This document shows, piece after piece, positions 19,008-27,511 of a stretch of 64,000 bases of DNA. The DNA comes from Pseudoroseicyclus_A sp041714655 (lineage in GTDB: Bacteria > Pseudomonadota > Alphaproteobacteria > Rhodobacterales > Rhodobacteraceae): assembly GCF_041714655.1 (NCBI RefSeq), contig NZ_CP168219.1, positions 1,240,001-1,304,000 on the forward strand, given 5' to 3'. Each line of letters opens with the position of its first letter. Positions within the stretch are counted from its first letter, which is position 1. The notes below the pieces were generated by a model that saw only the letters and a program-made list of their open reading frames with translations, made no database searches and had not been told where the DNA came from. A program made the translations under genes and the position numbers.

Positions 19008-19036
19008 TTGGAGACTCGCGCGGCACATCCTATGTG
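19008..19036 (+). promoter_or_regulatory. Candidate uvrA promoter
   Basis: TTGGAG (19008-19013), a 17-bp spacer and TATGTG (19031-19036). The SOS box ends 9 bp before the -35. Match only. Confidence 0.4.
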
Positions 19037-19066
19037 TGGCGCTCAAGTCCTGCCTGGGGTGAATAG

Positions 19067-21931
19067 ATGGCCGAGCTGAAGCATATCGAGGTGCGCGGGG
19101 CCCGCGAGCACAATCTCAAGGGAATCGACGTCGACATCCCCCGCGACCAGCTCGTGGTGGTCACCGGGCTCTCGGGCTCCGGCAAGTCGTCGCTCGCCTT
19201 CGACACGATCTATGCCGAGGGGCAGCGCCGCTATGTTGAGTCGCTCTCGGCCTATGCGCGGCAGTTCCTCGACATGATGGAGAAGCCGGATGTGGATCAC
19301 ATCTCCGGCCTCTCGCCCGCGATTTCCATCGAGCAGAAGACGACGTCGAAGAATCCCCGCTCCACCGTCGGCACGGTGACGGAGATCTATGACTACCTGC
19401 GCCTGCTCTTCGCCCGCTGCGGCACGCCCTATTCGCCCGCGACCGGCCTGCCCATCGAGGCGCAGCAGGTGCAGGACATGGTCGACCGCGTGATGGCGAT
19501 GGAGGAGGGGACCCGCGCCTACCTCCTCGCGCCCATCGTGCGCGACCGGAAGGGCGAATATCGCAAGGAATTCCTGGAGTTGCGCAAGCAGGGCTTCCAG
19601 CGCGTCAAGGTCGACGGGGCCTTCCACGAGCTGGAGGACCCGCCCACGCTCGACAAGAAGTACCGCCACGACATCGACGTGGTGGTCGACCGGATCGTGG
19701 TGCGCGAGGGGCTCGAGACGCGGCTGGCCGACAGCTTCCGCACGGCGCTCGACCTTGCCGACGGCATCGCCATCCTCGAGACGGCGCCGGCGGAGGGCGA
19801 GGGTGACCCCGAGCGATTGACCTTCTCCGAAAAATTCGCCTGCCCGGTCAGCGGCTTCACCATCCCCGAGATCGAGCCGCGGCTCTTTTCCTTCAACGCC
19901 CCCTTCGGCGCCTGTCCCTCCTGTGACGGCCTCGGGGTGGAGCTCTTCTTCGACCCCGGCCTCGTCGTGCCCGATGTGACGCTCAGCCTCGCCAAGGGCG
20001 CCATCGCCAATTGGCGGAAGAGCAAGTCGCCCTACGTCGCCCAGACCACGGAAGCCATTGCGAAGCATTACGGAATCAGTACCCGGACGCCCTGGAAGGA
20101 GCTGCCGGAAGAGGTGCAGAACGTCTTCCTCTATGGCTCGGGCGAGGACGAGATCACCTTCCGCTACGACGATTCGGGCCGCGTCTATCAGGTCTCCCGC
20201 CCGTTCGAGGGGGTGATCCCCAACATGGAGCGGCGCTACCGCGAGACGGACAGCGCCTGGATGCGCGAGGAGCTGGAGGCCTATCAGAACAACCGCCCCT
20301 GCCACGCCTGCGGGGGCTATCGCCTGCGGCCCGAGGCGCTGGCCGTGAAGATCGCCGGCCTCCACGTCGGCCAGGTGGTGCGCTTCTCGATCCGCGAGGC
20401 GCATGAGTGGGTGCAGGAGGTGCCGGCCGGCCTCTCCGCCCAGAAGAACGAGATCGCCAAGGCGATCCTGAAGGAGATCCGCGAGCGGCTGGGCTTCCTA
20501 AACAACGTCGGGCTCGATTACCTGACGCTCAGCCGCAACTCCGGCACGCTCTCGGGCGGCGAATCGCAGCGCATCCGTCTGGCGAGCCAGATCGGCTCCG
20601 GCCTCACCGGCGTGCTCTATGTGCTCGACGAGCCCTCCATCGGGCTCCACCAGCGCGACAACGGCAGGCTGCTGGAAACACTCAAGAATCTGCGCGACCA
20701 GGGCAATACGGTCATCGTGGTGGAGCATGACGAGGAGGCGATCCGCGAGGCGGATTACGTCTATGACATCGGCCCCGGCGCCGGGGTGCATGGCGGCGAG
20801 GTGGTGGCGCATGGCACGCCCACCGAGATCGCCGAGAACCCCAAGTCCCTCACCGGCGACTACCTCGCCGGCCGCCGTGAGGTCCCCGTGCCCGCCGAGC
20901 GGCGCAAGGGAAACAAGAAGAAGCTGCAAATCGTCAAGGCGACGGGCAACAACCTCAAGGAGGTGAGTGTCGACTTCCCGCTCGGCAAGTTCGTCTGCGT
21001 CACCGGCGTCTCCGGCGGCGGCAAGTCGACGCTGACCATCGAGACGCTCTACAAAAACGCCGCGGTGAAGCTGAACGGCGCCCGCGAGACGCCGGCGCCT
21101 TGCGAGACGATCAAGGGCTTCGAGCATCTCGACAAGGTCATCGACATCGACCAGCGCCCCATCGGGCGGACTCCGCGGTCGAATCCGGCCACTTACACGG
21201 GGGCCTTCACCCCGATCCGCGACTGGTTCGCGGGGCTCCCGGAGGCGAAGGCGCGCGGCTACAAGCCGGGGCGCTTCAGCTTCAACGTCAAGGGCGGCCG
21301 CTGTGAGGCCTGCCAAGGCGACGGCGTCATCAAGATCGAGATGCACTTCCTGCCGGATGTCTACGTCACCTGCGAGACCTGCAAGGGCAAGCGCTACAAC
21401 CGCGAGACGCTGGAAATTCAGTTCAAAGGCAAGAGCATAGCCGACGTTCTTGATATGACAGTTGAAGATGCGCAGGAGTTCTTCAAGGCCGTGCCGTCCA
21501 TCCGCGAGAAGATGGATGCGCTCAATCGCGTCGGGCTCGGCTATATCAAGGTCGGCCAGCAGGCCACGCAGCTTTCGGGCGGCGAGGCGCAGCGGGTGAA
21601 GCTCTCCAAGGAGCTGTCGAAACGCGCCACGGGGCGGACGCTCTACATCCTCGACGAGCCGACCACAGGCCTTCATTTCGAGGATGTGCGCAAGCTCCTC
21701 GAGGTGCTGCATGAGCTGGTGGACCAGGGCAATTCGGTCGTGGTGATCGAGCACAATCTCGACGTCATCAAGACGGCCGACTGGCTGATCGACATCGGCC
21801 CCGAGGGCGGCGACGGGGGTGGCACGGTGGTGGCCACCGGCACGCCGGAGGAGGTCGCCACGGTGGCCGAGAGCCACACCGGGCGGTTCCTCGGGCCGAT
21901 GCTGAAGGCGCGAAAGGTTGCGGCGGAGTAA
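19067..21931 (+). CDS. uvrA: Excinuclease ABC subunit A
   Basis: UvrA, 954 aa, the DNA-damage recognition ATPase of nucleotide excision repair, working with UvrB and UvrC. Two ABC modules: Walker A GLSGSGKSS (residues 34-42) and GVSGGGKST (about 646); signatures LSGGESQRIRLA and LSGGEAQRVKLS; Walker B LYVLDEPSIGLH and LYILDEPTTGLH. Zinc-binding pairs are visible as CPSCDG, CHACGG, CEACQGDG and CETCKGKRY. The gene is complete. The exact alphaproteobacterial SOS box upstream predicts LexA-controlled, damage-inducible expression. Confidence 0.98.
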   Translation: MAELKHIEVRGAREHNLKGIDVDIPRDQLVVVTGLSGSGKSSLAFDTIYAEGQRRYVESLSAYARQFLDMMEKPDVDHISGLSPAISIEQKTTSKNPRSTVGTVTEIYDYLRLLFARCGTPYSPATGLPIEAQQVQDMVDRVMAMEEGTRAYLLAPIVRDRKGEYRKEFLELRKQGFQRVKVDGAFHELEDPPTLDKKYRHDIDVVVDRIVVREGLETRLADSFRTALDLADGIAILETAPAEGEGDPERLTFSEKFACPVSGFTIPEIEPRLFSFNAPFGACPSCDGLGVELFFDPGLVVPDVTLSLAKGAIANWRKSKSPYVAQTTEAIAKHYGISTRTPWKELPEEVQNVFLYGSGEDEITFRYDDSGRVYQVSRPFEGVIPNMERRYRETDSAWMREELEAYQNNRPCHACGGYRLRPEALAVKIAGLHVGQVVRFSIREAHEWVQEVPAGLSAQKNEIAKAILKEIRERLGFLNNVGLDYLTLSRNSGTLSGGESQRIRLASQIGSGLTGVLYVLDEPSIGLHQRDNGRLLETLKNLRDQGNTVIVVEHDEEAIREADYVYDIGPGAGVHGGEVVAHGTPTEIAENPKSLTGDYLAGRREVPVPAERRKGNKKKLQIVKATGNNLKEVSVDFPLGKFVCVTGVSGGGKSTLTIETLYKNAAVKLNGARETPAPCETIKGFEHLDKVIDIDQRPIGRTPRSNPATYTGAFTPIRDWFAGLPEAKARGYKPGRFSFNVKGGRCEACQGDGVIKIEMHFLPDVYVTCETCKGKRYNRETLEIQFKGKSIADVLDMTVEDAQEFFKAVPSIREKMDALNRVGLGYIKVGQQATQLSGGEAQRVKLSKELSKRATGRTLYILDEPTTGLHFEDVRKLLEVLHELVDQGNSVVVIEHNLDVIKTADWLIDIGPEGGDGGGTVVATGTPEEVATVAESHTGRFLGPMLKARKVAAE

Positions 21932-21950
21932 AGAATCCGATCACGGGGAC

Positions 21951-21979
21951 TTGAAAGTTAAGAGGATTAACATTTAGTG
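21951..21979 (+). promoter_or_regulatory. Candidate promoter with palindrome in the spacer, DUF2807 gene
   Basis: TTGAAA (21951-21956) and TTAGTG (21974-21979) lie 17 bp apart. The spacer contains the perfect dyad GTTAA-N5-TTAAC (21957-21971), a plausible repressor site. Confidence 0.4.
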
Positions 21980-22003
21980 GCGGGTGTCAGAAGGAGACCT
22001 GCC

Positions 22004-22759
22004 ATGAACATCCTGCCCGCCGCGCTCATCGCCGGCCTTGCCGCAAGCCCGGCCCTCGCCGAAACCCGCGGCTACGCGTTCGAGAACTTCACCGGCGTGG
22101 CCGTCAGCGCCGGCGTGGATGCCGAGATCGGCGGCGGCGATTTTGCCGTCACGGGCGAGGCGCGGCGCGGCGATCTCGACCGGCTCAGCATCCGCCAGGA
22201 CGGCGACATGCTCATCGTCACGCGCGAGCATCGGTTCCGGCCGTTCGGCGGGCTCTTCGGCCTTCTGCGCAATGACGATTTCAACGTCACCATCTCCATG
22301 CCCGAACTCGCGCGGATCGAGGCCATGTCCGGCTCCGACGTGCACACGACCGCGCCGAGCGCGGCGACGCTCGATGCCTCCTCACACTCCGGCGCGACGC
22401 TGGAGGTGAGAGAGATCGACACCGGCCGGCTCACCGGCGAGGCCGGCTCCGGCGCCTCCCTGATGCTCTCGGGCGAGGCGGATGAGGTGCGGCTCAGCGC
22501 CAGCTCCGGCGCCAGCCTCGACGCCACGGGCGCCTGCGGCATGATCATCGCCGAGAGCAGCTCCGGCGCCTCGCTCCATGCCGAAGACATGCATTGCGCG
22601 CGTGGTGACCTCGGCGCGAATTCCGGCGCGGACGTTCGGGCCTACATCAGCGAAGAGGGAGAGGCGAGCGCCAACTCCGGCGGGTCAATCAACATCTATG
22701 GCGGCGGCGAGATCAATGCCGACGAGAACAGCGGCGGCTCTGTCCGCGAACGCGGCTGA
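22004..22759 (+). CDS. Secreted DUF2807 (GIN-domain) protein
   Basis: 251 aa. Sec signal peptide (MNILPAALIAGLAASPALA, cleavage before ETRG), then a DUF2807/GIN single-strand beta-helix region: FENFTGVAVSAGVDAEI, LIVTREHRF, VTISMPELARIEAMSGSD, repeating SGA/SGAS turns (GSGASLMLSG, ASSGASLDATG, SSSGASLHAED, NSGADVRAY, NSGGSINIYGGG). The repeating Ser-Gly turns are the rungs of the helix. Function in the family is not established; surface or periplasmic location is expected. AAGGAG lies 7 bases before the ATG at 22004. It is convergent with ybdK. Confidence 0.88.
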   Translation: MNILPAALIAGLAASPALAETRGYAFENFTGVAVSAGVDAEIGGGDFAVTGEARRGDLDRLSIRQDGDMLIVTREHRFRPFGGLFGLLRNDDFNVTISMPELARIEAMSGSDVHTTAPSAATLDASSHSGATLEVREIDTGRLTGEAGSGASLMLSGEADEVRLSASSGASLDATGACGMIIAESSSGASLHAEDMHCARGDLGANSGADVRAYISEEGEASANSGGSINIYGGGEINADENSGGSVRERG

Positions 22760-22773
22760 TGTTGAAAAATGTA

Positions 22774-22802
22774 AAGTCCTGGGCCAAAACGGCCCCGGGC
22801 TT
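22774..22802. terminator. Terminator between DUF2807 and ybdK genes
   Basis: Arms 22774-22785 and 22791-22802 pair with one mismatch and one G-T pair around AAAAC, in the 69-bp convergent gap. Confidence 0.5.
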
Positions 22803-22828
22803 CACTCCTGAGTTCGGAAAATGACAAA

Positions 22829-23959
22829 TCAAAGATCGGCGGAGAACTCGTCGATCAGGTGCCGGACCACCGCGCGCATCTGCTGATCGCGCGGCTGGCC
22901 GGCCGCCTCCGCCTCGTCCCGCACCGCCCGCTGCCGCTCGGTGCCGGTGCCGCCCTCGAGGATGGCGCGGGCGCCCTCGACTTCTGCGAGGCAGCCGAGC
23001 GCCTCGGCATCCTCGGCCACGAGGGCGATCAGCTCCTCCACGAGCTGCGGCATCGGCGTCTTTACGCCCTGACCGAAGTCGATGAGCTCGCCCTTGATGC
23101 CGAAGCGCTGCGCCCGCCAGCGGTTCTCGGCGATGAGGAAATTGTCGTACCGCCGCCAGCGCTGGTTGCGGATGCGCAGGCGCCAGAGCATCCGCATGAT
23201 GCTCTGCGTCAGCGCCGCGATGGACAGAGCCGATTCCAGCCGGGGCGAGACATCGCAGATCCGCGATTCCAGCGTCGGGAAGGCGTGGGAGGGCCGCAGG
23301 TCCCACCAGATCTTCGAGGCATCCTCGATGACGCCAAGCTCCACCAGCACGTCCACCGACCGCTCGTATTCGATCCAGGTGTCGATATGCGGCGGCAGGC
23401 CGGTGCGCGGCAGGTTGTCGAAGACGGAGAGCCGGTAGCTGGCGAGCCCGGTATCCTCCCCCTGCCAGAAGGGCGAGGAGGTGGAAAGCGCCAAGAGATG
23501 CGGCAGGAAATAGGCCATCTGGCCGAGAAGGTCGGCGCGGAGCGCGTCGTCGCCAAGCCCGACATGGACATGCATGCCGCAGATCAGCATCCGCCGCGCG
23601 ATGCCGCCGAGGTCGTCATGCAGCTGGTTGTAGCGGCTCTTGTCGGTATGCGCCTGGGTCCGCCATTCCGAGAAGGGATGGCAGGAGGCGGCGATGGGCG
23701 CGAGCCCGTGATCGGCCGCCTTGTCGCGCACCAGCGCCCGGAGGCGCCGCAGCTCCTCCCGCGCCTGGGGAATGTCGCGGCAGACGGAGGTGCCGATCTC
23801 TATCTGGCAGCGCAGGAACTCCGGGCTCACCTGCCCCTCGCTGAGGGCGGCGGCGCATTCGTCCATCAGCGCCTGGGGGGCATCCGCCAGCTCGAGGGTG
23901 TCGGTGTCGACGAGGAGGTATTCCTCCTCGATGCCGAGCGTGAATTCCGGCGCGTCCAT
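22829..23959 (-). CDS. ybdK: YbdK family carboxylate-amine ligase (weak glutamate-cysteine ligase)
   Basis: 376 aa, close to E. coli YbdK (372). GCS2-type ATP-grasp-like ligase: FTLGIEEEYLLVD at the N-terminus (Glu residues for Mg-ATP), LRCQIEIGT, ICGMHVHVGL, SSPFWQGEDTGLASYR and PSHAFPTLESRICDV. YbdK shows only weak gamma-glutamylcysteine synthetase activity in vitro, so the true substrate is open. ATG 23959 is chosen because GGGGGAG precedes it and MDAPEFTLGIEEEY is a typical start; a longer frame to 24010 adds 17 residues without support. Confidence 0.92.
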   Translation of the reverse strand: MDAPEFTLGIEEEYLLVDTDTLELADAPQALMDECAAALSEGQVSPEFLRCQIEIGTSVCRDIPQAREELRRLRALVRDKAADHGLAPIAASCHPFSEWRTQAHTDKSRYNQLHDDLGGIARRMLICGMHVHVGLGDDALRADLLGQMAYFLPHLLALSTSSPFWQGEDTGLASYRLSVFDNLPRTGLPPHIDTWIEYERSVDVLVELGVIEDASKIWWDLRPSHAFPTLESRICDVSPRLESALSIAALTQSIMRMLWRLRIRNQRWRRYDNFLIAENRWRAQRFGIKGELIDFGQGVKTPMPQLVEELIALVAEDAEALGCLAEVEGARAILEGGTGTERQRAVRDEAEAAGQPRDQQMRAVVRHLIDEFSADL

Positions 23960-24113
23960 GGGCACTCCCCCGTTTCCCGCCAGCTTTGCAGGGGCGGCGC
24001 CGGGGCGCAAGCGAGGGCTCTTGCAGGGCGCAGGGGGCCGGGCTAGATGCCGGGCGCGCGCCCGCCGGCGGAACGGGAAGCCGCCCGGCCCGGCGCGCCT
24101 CGATGGGTGCGCC

Positions 24114-24449
24114 TTGTCTTCCGAAATCTTCGATTGCCTCGCCTGCGGGGCCTGCTGCTTCGGCCGCCGTGCCGCCTACGTGGCCCTGAGCCATGAGGAT
24201 TCCGCCCGCGCCATCCCGGCCGAGGCGATCTTCGAGGAGGACGGCCGGCCCTTCCTCAAGATGACCTCCGGCCATTGCGCGCAGCTCATGGCCACGCCCG
24301 AGGGCGCCGCCTGCGCCATCTATGCCGAGCGGCCGACCGCCTGCCGGGCCTTCCGCGCCGGATCCTTCGAATGCCGCATGGCGCGCAAGCACAACGGCGT
24401 GCTGGCGGAGGCCTTCCGTGCCCCCGCCGAGCCGCCGAGAGCAGCCTAG
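24114..24449 (+). CDS. YkgJ-type cysteine-cluster protein
   Basis: About 111 aa. CLACGACCFGRRAAYVAL is the N-terminal CxxCGxCC signature of the YkgJ (UPF0153) zinc/iron-chelating family; further cysteines follow at GHCAQL, AACAIY, TACRAF and FECRMA. Metal or Fe-S binding is inferred from the Cys pattern; function unknown. The start is uncertain: TTG at 24114 gives LSSEIFDCLAC and is the closest start codon in frame; no clear Shine-Dalgarno is seen, and ATG codons upstream lie within the oppositely oriented ybdK. Its stop overlaps the convergent mmsA stop within one CTAG. Confidence 0.75.
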   Translation: MSSEIFDCLACGACCFGRRAAYVALSHEDSARAIPAEAIFEEDGRPFLKMTSGHCAQLMATPEGAACAIYAERPTACRAFRAGSFECRMARKHNGVLAEAFRAPAEPPRAA

Positions 24450-25945
24450 TCCATCGGCCGGAAGTTGAACTCGCCGCCGTCCTTGATGCCCGAGGGCCAG
24501 CGGGCGGTGACGGTCTTGGTGCGGGTGTAGAACTTGAAGCTGTCCGGCCCGTGCTGGTTGAGATCGCCGAAGGCCGATTTCTTCCAGCCGCCGAAGGTGT
24601 GGTAGGCCAGCGGCACCGGAATCGGCACGTTGACCCCGACCATGCCGACATTGACGCGCGAGGCGAAATCTCGCGCCGCGTCGCCGTCGCGGGTGAAGAT
24701 CGCGGTGCCGTTGCCGTATTCATGGTCCATCGCCAGCTTCAGCGCCTCCTCGTAGGAGCTGGCGCGGACGGTGGTGAGCACGGGGCCGAAGATCTCCTTG
24801 CGGTAGATCTCCATCTCCGGCGTCACCCGGTCGAAGAGATGCGGGCCGACGAAGAAGCCCTCCTCGTAGCCCTGCAGGCTGAAGTCCCGCCCGTCGACCA
24901 CCAGCTCGGCGCCCTCGGCGATGCCGCTTTCGACGAGCCGGAGGATATTCGCCTTGGCGGCGGCGGTGACGACGGGGCCGTAATCGACCTCGCTTCCGGC
25001 GGTATAGGGGCCGACCTTCAGGCGTTCGATGCGGGGCACCAGCTTCTCGATCAGCCGGTCGGCCGCTTCTTCGCCCACCGGCACGGCGACGGAGATCGCC
25101 ATGCAGCGCTCGCCGGCGGCGCCGTAACCGGCACCGATGAGCGCGTCGGCGGCCTGGTCCATATCGGCATCGGGCATGACGATCATGTGGTTCTTGGCGC
25201 CGCCGAAGCACTGCACGCGCTTGCCCGCAGCGCAGCCGCGCCCGTAGATATACTGGGCGATGGGGGTGGAGCCGACGAAGCCGACGCTCGCGATGCCCTC
25301 GTGATCGAGGATCGCGTCCACCGCTTCCTTGTCGCCGTTCACCACCTGCAGGATGCCCGGCGGCAGGCCCGCCTCCTCCATCAGCGCCGCGAGCATGAGC
25401 GGCACCGAGGGGTCGCGCTCGGAGGGCTTGAGGATGAAGGCGTTGCCGCAGGCGATGGCCGGGGCGAACATCCACATCGGGATCATGGCGGGGAAGTTGA
25501 AGGGCGTGATGCCGGCGGAGACGCCTAAGGGCTGGCGGAGCGAATACATGTCGATCCCCGGCCCGGCGCCATCGGTGAACTCGCCCTTCAGCAGATGCGG
25601 CGCGCCAATGCAGAACTCGACGACCTCGAGCCCCCTTTGCACGTCGCCGGCGGCGTCGGGCAGGGTCTTGCCATGCTCGCGGCTGAGCGCCTCGGCGAGC
25701 TTGTCCATGTCGCGGTTGAGGAGCCGCACGAACTCCATCATCACCCGCGCCCGGCGCTGCGGGTTGACGGCGGCCCAGGCGGGCTGGGCCTCGGTGGCGA
25801 TCTCCACCGCTCGGGACACCTCCTCGGCGGAGGCGAGAGGCACGCGCGCCTGCACCTCTCCGGTGGCGGGGTTGAAGACATCGGCGAAGCGGCCGGAGCG
25901 CCCGGCGACCGGCTTGCCGCCGAGATGATGGGTGAGATCCTGCAT
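24446..25945 (-). CDS. mmsA: Methylmalonate-semialdehyde dehydrogenase (CoA-acylating)
   Basis: 499 aa, ALDH-superfamily MmsA/IolA. It oxidises methylmalonate or malonate semialdehyde to propionyl- or acetyl-CoA in valine, beta-alanine or inositol breakdown. Typical features: PLGVSAGITPFNFPAMIPMW split over two strands, FILKPSERDPSVP, VGSTPIAQYIY, CFGGAKNHMIVMPDAD (no catalytic Glu, as in CoA-dependent members) and catalytic Cys281 in GERCMAIS. ATG 25945 follows AGGAGA. Longer in-frame extensions upstream overlap the CBS gene and are rejected. No valine or inositol genes are adjacent. Confidence 0.95.
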   Translation of the reverse strand: MQDLTHHLGGKPVAGRSGRFADVFNPATGEVQARVPLASAEEVSRAVEIATEAQPAWAAVNPQRRARVMMEFVRLLNRDMDKLAEALSREHGKTLPDAAGDVQRGLEVVEFCIGAPHLLKGEFTDGAGPGIDMYSLRQPLGVSAGITPFNFPAMIPMWMFAPAIACGNAFILKPSERDPSVPLMLAALMEEAGLPPGILQVVNGDKEAVDAILDHEGIASVGFVGSTPIAQYIYGRGCAAGKRVQCFGGAKNHMIVMPDADMDQAADALIGAGYGAAGERCMAISVAVPVGEEAADRLIEKLVPRIERLKVGPYTAGSEVDYGPVVTAAAKANILRLVESGIAEGAELVVDGRDFSLQGYEEGFFVGPHLFDRVTPEMEIYRKEIFGPVLTTVRASSYEEALKLAMDHEYGNGTAIFTRDGDAARDFASRVNVGMVGVNVPIPVPLAYHTFGGWKKSAFGDLNQHGPDSFKFYTRTKTVTARWPSGIKDGGEFNFRPMD

Positions 25946-26068
25946 GACGTTCTCCTGTCGGCTGCCCCGGCGGTAGCGCGCCCGGGGCTGTCGGGCAAGG
26001 GGCCGCAGCTTGACAGACGGGGGGGCGGGGGCGAGGCTCAACGCTACGTCAAGCCGGAGGAGGCCCCC

Positions 26069-26503
26069 ATGCTCGTCAGTCAGATCCTCGCTACGAAGGG
26101 CGCCAGCGGCGTCATGTGCGTGGCCCCCGATGCCGCCGTGAGCGATGTCGTGCGACTGCTGTCCGACAAACGCATCGGCGCCGTCGTCGTCTCTGCGGAC
26201 GGGCAGGTGCCGGTCGGCATCCTGTCGGAACGCGACATCGTGCGAGAGATCGGCCGGCGCGGCGCCGCCTGCCTCGACGATGCCGCCGAGGCGATGATGA
26301 CCGCCGATCCGGTGACCTGCACGCCCGACGATCACGCCGATTCCGTCCTCCGGATGATGACCGAGGGCCGCTTCCGCCATCTGCCGGTGATGGAGGGTGG
26401 CGCGATGGTCGGCCTCATCTCCATCGGCGATGTCGTCAAGGCGCGGCTCGCCGAGCTGGCGATGGAGAAGGACGCGCTCGAGGGCATGATCATGGGCCAC
26501 TGA
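26069..26503 (+). CDS. CBS-domain pair protein
   Basis: 144 aa, two tandem CBS domains forming one Bateman module: residues about 14-65 (MCVAPDAAVSDVVRLLSDKRIGAVVVS as strand-helix blocks, then GILSERDIVREI) and 78-130 (MTADPVTCTPDDHADSVLRMM, then LISIGDVVKARL). No other domain, so it probably senses adenine nucleotides or regulates a partner protein. GGAGGAGG lies just upstream of ATG 26069. Divergent from mmsA, 123 bp apart, and followed by coaD. Confidence 0.9.
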   Translation: MLVSQILATKGASGVMCVAPDAAVSDVVRLLSDKRIGAVVVSADGQVPVGILSERDIVREIGRRGAACLDDAAEAMMTADPVTCTPDDHADSVLRMMTEGRFRHLPVMEGGAMVGLISIGDVVKARLAELAMEKDALEGMIMGH

Positions 26504-26588
26504 TGGCGGCCCGGGCGAAGCGGCGGGGTTGCCAAAGCCGCCCGCGCATGACTTCTTGCCTGCCAATGACTTGAGGCAGGGGGTGCGA

Positions 26589-27077
26589 ATGCGCATCGGT
26601 CTTTATCCCGGCACGTTCGACCCGCTGACCATAGGCCATGTCGACATCATCACCCGCGCCTGCCGCATGGTGGACAGGCTGGTGATCGGCGTGGCCATCA
26701 ACGAGGGCAAGGGGCCGCTCTTCTCGCTGGATGAGCGCGTGGCGATGATCGAGAACGAGATCGGCGCCATCGCCGCGGCGAAGAACACCGAGATCGTCGT
26801 CCACCCGTTCAACAACCTGCTGATCGATTGCGCCCGCGACGTCGGCGCCGGGATCATCATCCGCGGCCTGCGGGCCGTGGCGGATTTCGAATACGAGTTC
26901 CAGATGGTCGGGATGAACCGCGTGCTCGACGCCGAGGTCGAGACGGTCTTCCTCATGGCCGAGGCGCGCCACCAGGCGATCGCCAGCAAGCTGGTGAAGG
27001 AGATCGCCCGGCTCGGCGGTGACATCTCGAAATTCGTGCCGGCGGCCGTAGCCGCCAAGCTGGGCGAGAAATACTGA
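26589..27077 (+). CDS. coaD: Phosphopantetheine adenylyltransferase
   Basis: CoaD/PPAT, 162 aa, adenylylates 4'-phosphopantetheine to dephospho-CoA, the penultimate step of CoA synthesis. Nucleotidyltransferase motif GTFDPLTIGHVDII with T-x-G-H, then IIIRGLRAVADFEYEFQM and the C-terminal SKLVKEIARLGGDISKFVP, all diagnostic. ATG 26589 after a GGCAGGGGG stretch; an upstream in-frame ATG (26529) adds a non-family extension. Confidence 0.97.
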   Translation: MRIGLYPGTFDPLTIGHVDIITRACRMVDRLVIGVAINEGKGPLFSLDERVAMIENEIGAIAAAKNTEIVVHPFNNLLIDCARDVGAGIIIRGLRAVADFEYEFQMVGMNRVLDAEVETVFLMAEARHQAIASKLVKEIARLGGDISKFVPAAVAAKLGEKY

Positions 27078-27127
27078 CCGCAGGCAAGTCCGACAGCAAT
27101 TCCGACAGAAATTTCGACGGCGGCCAA

Positions 27128-27153
27128 ACAAAAAGCCGCCCCGAAGGGCGGCT
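27128..27153 (-). terminator. UUCG-tetraloop terminator of the DUF1127-like gene
   Basis: On the minus strand AGCCGCCC-TTCG-GGGCGGCT (arms 27146-27153 and 27134-27141) is followed by TTTTGTTTG. It lies 25 bases after the stop at 27179. Confidence 0.85.
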
Positions 27154-27178
27154 CGAAGGTTGCGCTCGTGGGTGCGCC

Positions 27179-27337
27179 TCAGCCGTAGACGGCCTCACGG
27201 GCGATACGCTTGGCGTCGCCGGGGTAGAGGTCGAGGTCGAGAGCGATGTCGAGCGGCAGCGAACGGATTTCCGAAACGGTGCGGTTGTAGGCCGCGCGCT
27301 TCGCAAAGGCCGTGCGGAGTCTCGTGAACGTGGTCAT
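27179..27337 (-). CDS. DUF1127-like small protein (52 aa)
   Basis: 52 aa, starting MTTFTRLRTAFAKRAAYN and ending DAKRIAREAVYG. The Arg-rich first half, the RTVSEIRSLPLDIALDLDL centre and the IAREAVYG tail match the pattern of the small DUF1127 (YjiS-like) proteins abundant in Rhodobacterales, some linked to RNA binding and phosphate or stress responses. The leader contains AAAGGAG 7 bases before the ATG, and a strong intrinsic terminator follows, so it is a monocistronic expressed unit. Identified by translating the minus strand between coaD and marC. Confidence 0.8.
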   Translation of the reverse strand: MTTFTRLRTAFAKRAAYNRTVSEIRSLPLDIALDLDLYPGDAKRIAREAVYG

Positions 27338-27511
27338 TGGGCACTCCTTTCAGCTAGAGCCGGTTTGTCGTTCGAGACACAGATAGCGATGCTGCGGTGC
27401 AGAAACCACTGACGATATGTCCGTGCCGCCCTGCAGCAAATGCATGGCTTTTCTTTAGGCGCTTAACGAAATTGTTGCAGAGTTGCGGCAGGGGCTGCCG
27501 CAAGGGCAGGG

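Noticed and set aside
26000..26068. Riboswitch upstream of mmsA, coaD, purL or lpd
   Set aside because: No conserved riboswitch core could be recognised in these short leaders.
25946..26596. In-frame extension of mmsA upstream to 26596
   Set aside because: It overlaps the CBS gene and coaD on the other strand; ATG 25945 has a good ribosome binding site and the correct N-terminus.
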